Positions 5,022 through 6,204 of a stretch of DNA of 6,204 nt are shown piece by piece. The DNA is taken from the NCBI GenBank assembly GCA_046706685.1, contig JBJKPE010000046.1, forward strand, positions 1 to 6,204, given 5' to 3'. The notes under the pieces are model-generated. The model had not been told where the DNA came from. It did no database searches and saw only the letters and a list, made by a program, of their open reading frames with translations. Within the stretch, counting starts at the first letter, position 1; each line of letters opens with the position of its first letter. The position numbers and the translations under genes are program-made. The DNA comes from JARRRD01 sp046706685. GTDB taxonomy: Bacteria; Nitrospirota; Thermodesulfovibrionia; Thermodesulfovibrionales; UBA6898.

Positions 5022-6191
5022 ATGTACACGGGCAAAACGCTATTTGCACAGATCATGGATTTTCTCCCCTGGAGCACATTTCATCGCATTGTCACGCGGT
5101 ATGGAGGCGACTATCGCATTCGTACCTTCCGCTGTGCGGAACAGTTTCGAGTTATGGCTTTCGCTCAGCTGACTTATCGGGAAAGTTTGCGGGACATCGA
5201 GGCGTGTCTGTCTGCCCAAGCATCGAAGCTTTACCATATGGGCATCAGCGGAGCGATATCTCGCTCGACTCTGGCCGACGCAAACGAATCCCGCGATTGG
5301 CGCATCTATGCCGATTTTGCACAGAGGCTGATCTCTCAAGCAAGAAGGCTCTACATCGACGAAGATATCGGACTCGACCTCTCCAATACGGTTTATGCGC
5401 TGGACTCCACAACTATCGATCTTTGTCTTTCTGTATTTCCATGGGCTCCGTTTCGCGATGCCAAGGCAGCGATCAAAGTCCATACACTCCTGGATCTCAG
5501 AGGTGCAATACCCAGTTTCATTCATGTCACAGACGGAAAGTGGCACGACATCAATATGCTCGACCTGCTTATCCCGGAGCCGGGCGCGTTCTACATTATG
5601 GACCGGGCATACACGGACTTCGCTCGTCTTTATACGTTGCACACGGCAGGCAGTTTCTTCGTGACCCGCACAAAATCGAACCTCAACGCACGGCGTGTAT
5701 ACTCGGCCCCAGTCGATCGGTCTTCTGGCATTATCTGCGACCAGAGCATCATGTTGAACGGATACTACAGTCATTGTCATTACCCCGAGCATTTGCGTCG
5801 TATCCGCTTCAAAGACATCGAGAAAGACAAGACGCTGATATTTTTAACCAACAACACTACCTTGCCGGCGCTCACAATCACCACCCTTTACAAAAGACGC
5901 TGGCAGATCGAACTGTTCTTCAAATGGATCAAACAGCATCTCCGCATCAAGCGGTTTTATGGCACATCGGAAAACGCAGTGAAGACCCAAATCTGGATCG
6001 CAGTTTCCGTGTATGTTCTCATCGCCATCATCAAGAAAAAACTCAATCTCGATACGTCCCTTTATACGCTCTTACAGATTCTCTCGATTACCCTTTTCGA
6101 AAAAATGCCTTTACAACAAGCCGTTCAGACTATAGGAGAATGCTCAATTATGCTCGAAAATCAAAACCAACTGAATTTATTCAATTCTTAA
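5022..6191 (+). CDS. IS4-family DDE transposase with DUF4372 N-terminal domain
   Basis: Cuts and rejoins the ends of its own element. The 389-residue protein begins MYTGKTLFAQIMDFLPW, the usual opening of DUF4372-bearing IS4 transposases, followed by RYGGDYRIRTF and a helical N-terminal domain with QLTYRESLRDIEACLSAQ. The catalytic core holds all three acidic residues: D128 in YALDSTTIDL, D194 in FYIMDRAYTDF, and E297 in the YREK-like signature YKRRWQIELFFKWIKQHL. The start at 5022 is chosen because GGAGG (5012-5016) lies 5 nt upstream and the family begins there; an in-frame ATG at 4989 would add 11 residues without a ribosome site. The length is normal and there is no frameshift or internal stop, so the enzyme is probably functional. 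Confidence 0.93.
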   Translation: MYTGKTLFAQIMDFLPWSTFHRIVTRYGGDYRIRTFRCAEQFRVMAFAQLTYRESLRDIEACLSAQASKLYHMGISGAISRSTLADANESRDWRIYADFAQRLISQARRLYIDEDIGLDLSNTVYALDSTTIDLCLSVFPWAPFRDAKAAIKVHTLLDLRGAIPSFIHVTDGKWHDINMLDLLIPEPGAFYIMDRAYTDFARLYTLHTAGSFFVTRTKSNLNARRVYSAPVDRSSGIICDQSIMLNGYYSHCHYPEHLRRIRFKDIEKDKTLIFLTNNTTLPALTITTLYKRRWQIELFFKWIKQHLRIKRFYGTSENAVKTQIWIAVSVYVLIAIIKKKLNLDTSLYTLLQILSITLFEKMPLQQAVQTIGECSIMLENQNQLNLFNS

Positions 6192-6201
6192 CCGGACACT
6201 A
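6185..6201 (-). repeat. Right terminal inverted repeat of the IS4-family element
   Basis: On the minus strand it reads TAGTGTCCGGTTAAGAA, pairing with the left end. It contains the transposase TAA stop. Only three bases of flanking DNA (ATG) remain before the window ends. Confidence 0.85.
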
Positions 6202-6204
6202 ATG

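Larger units (their letters stand above)
4883..6201 (+). mobile_element. Complete IS4-family insertion sequence (DUF4372-type transposase)
   Basis: A 1,319-bp element bounded by inverted repeats TAGTGTCCGGTTAARAA at 4883-4899 and, inverted, 6185-6201, with one mismatch in 17. It carries one intact transposase whose stop codon (6189-6191) lies inside the right repeat. The left flank is ATGAAGTTTCAG (4871-4882) and the right flank begins ATG, compatible with a 12-bp target duplication of which only three bases are visible. All parts appear intact, so the copy is probably recent and may be active. Confidence 0.9.

Noticed and set aside
4922..6202. Second long plus-strand frame across the transposase
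   Set aside because: It is out of frame with the DDE transposase, which has all catalytic motifs and a good ribosome site. Its Ser/His/Arg-rich composition is typical of a shadow.

Overview
This 6.2 kb window looks like bacterial chromosome, moderately GC-rich, with good Shine-Dalgarno sites before most genes. It has no rRNA, tRNA, CRISPR array or phage structural gene. A Met-rich exported protein, a DUF2130 protein, a methyltransferase resembling the corrinoid-protein-associated CpaM family and a DUF4372-type IS4 transposase together suggest an anaerobic or metal-exposed lineage, such as a Desulfobacterota or Nitrospirota relative. This is inference from gene content, and no taxonomic marker is present.

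Layout. (1) At 1-1011 on the minus strand is a DHA2-type MFS drug exporter that runs off the left edge. An in-frame amber codon at 232-234 interrupts it, but recognisable MFS sequence continues in the same frame to base 1. Upstream lie a consensus -10, a possible operator palindrome and one or two tiny leader ORFs with their own ribosome site. (2) 1012-1459 is the divergent intergenic region, with a candidate plus-strand promoter near 1242-1270. (3) At 1460-1870 is a small secreted protein in which about a quarter of the residues are methionine. (4) 1871-2337 holds no gene I recognise. (5) At 2338-3606 is a complete DUF2130 (COG4487-type) coiled-coil protein. (6) 3607-4149 is a patch of gene debris: the first part of an ORF6N-domain gene, broken by a one-base frameshift and then a stop, followed by the C-terminal part of a 'four helix bundle suffix' protein. 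(7) At about 4206-4874 is a class I SAM-dependent methyltransferase resembling CpaM. (8) At 4883-6201 is a complete IS4-family insertion sequence with matching terminal inverted repeats and an intact DDE transposase, inserted 8 bp past the methyltransferase stop codon. The window ends 3 bp past the element.

How the genes relate. The MFS exporter and the Met-rich protein are divergent, and both could belong to envelope stress or toxic-compound handling; this is inference. DUF2130, ORF6N and the four-helix remnant point one way with short gaps and look like an accessory cassette in which only DUF2130 survives intact. The methyltransferase has no corrinoid partner in view. I found no clear case for a wholly new system. 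The points most worth following up are the exporter leader, the in-frame amber, the decayed cassette beside an intact DUF2130 gene, the Met-rich protein, and the IS left-end hairpin with its testable target duplication.
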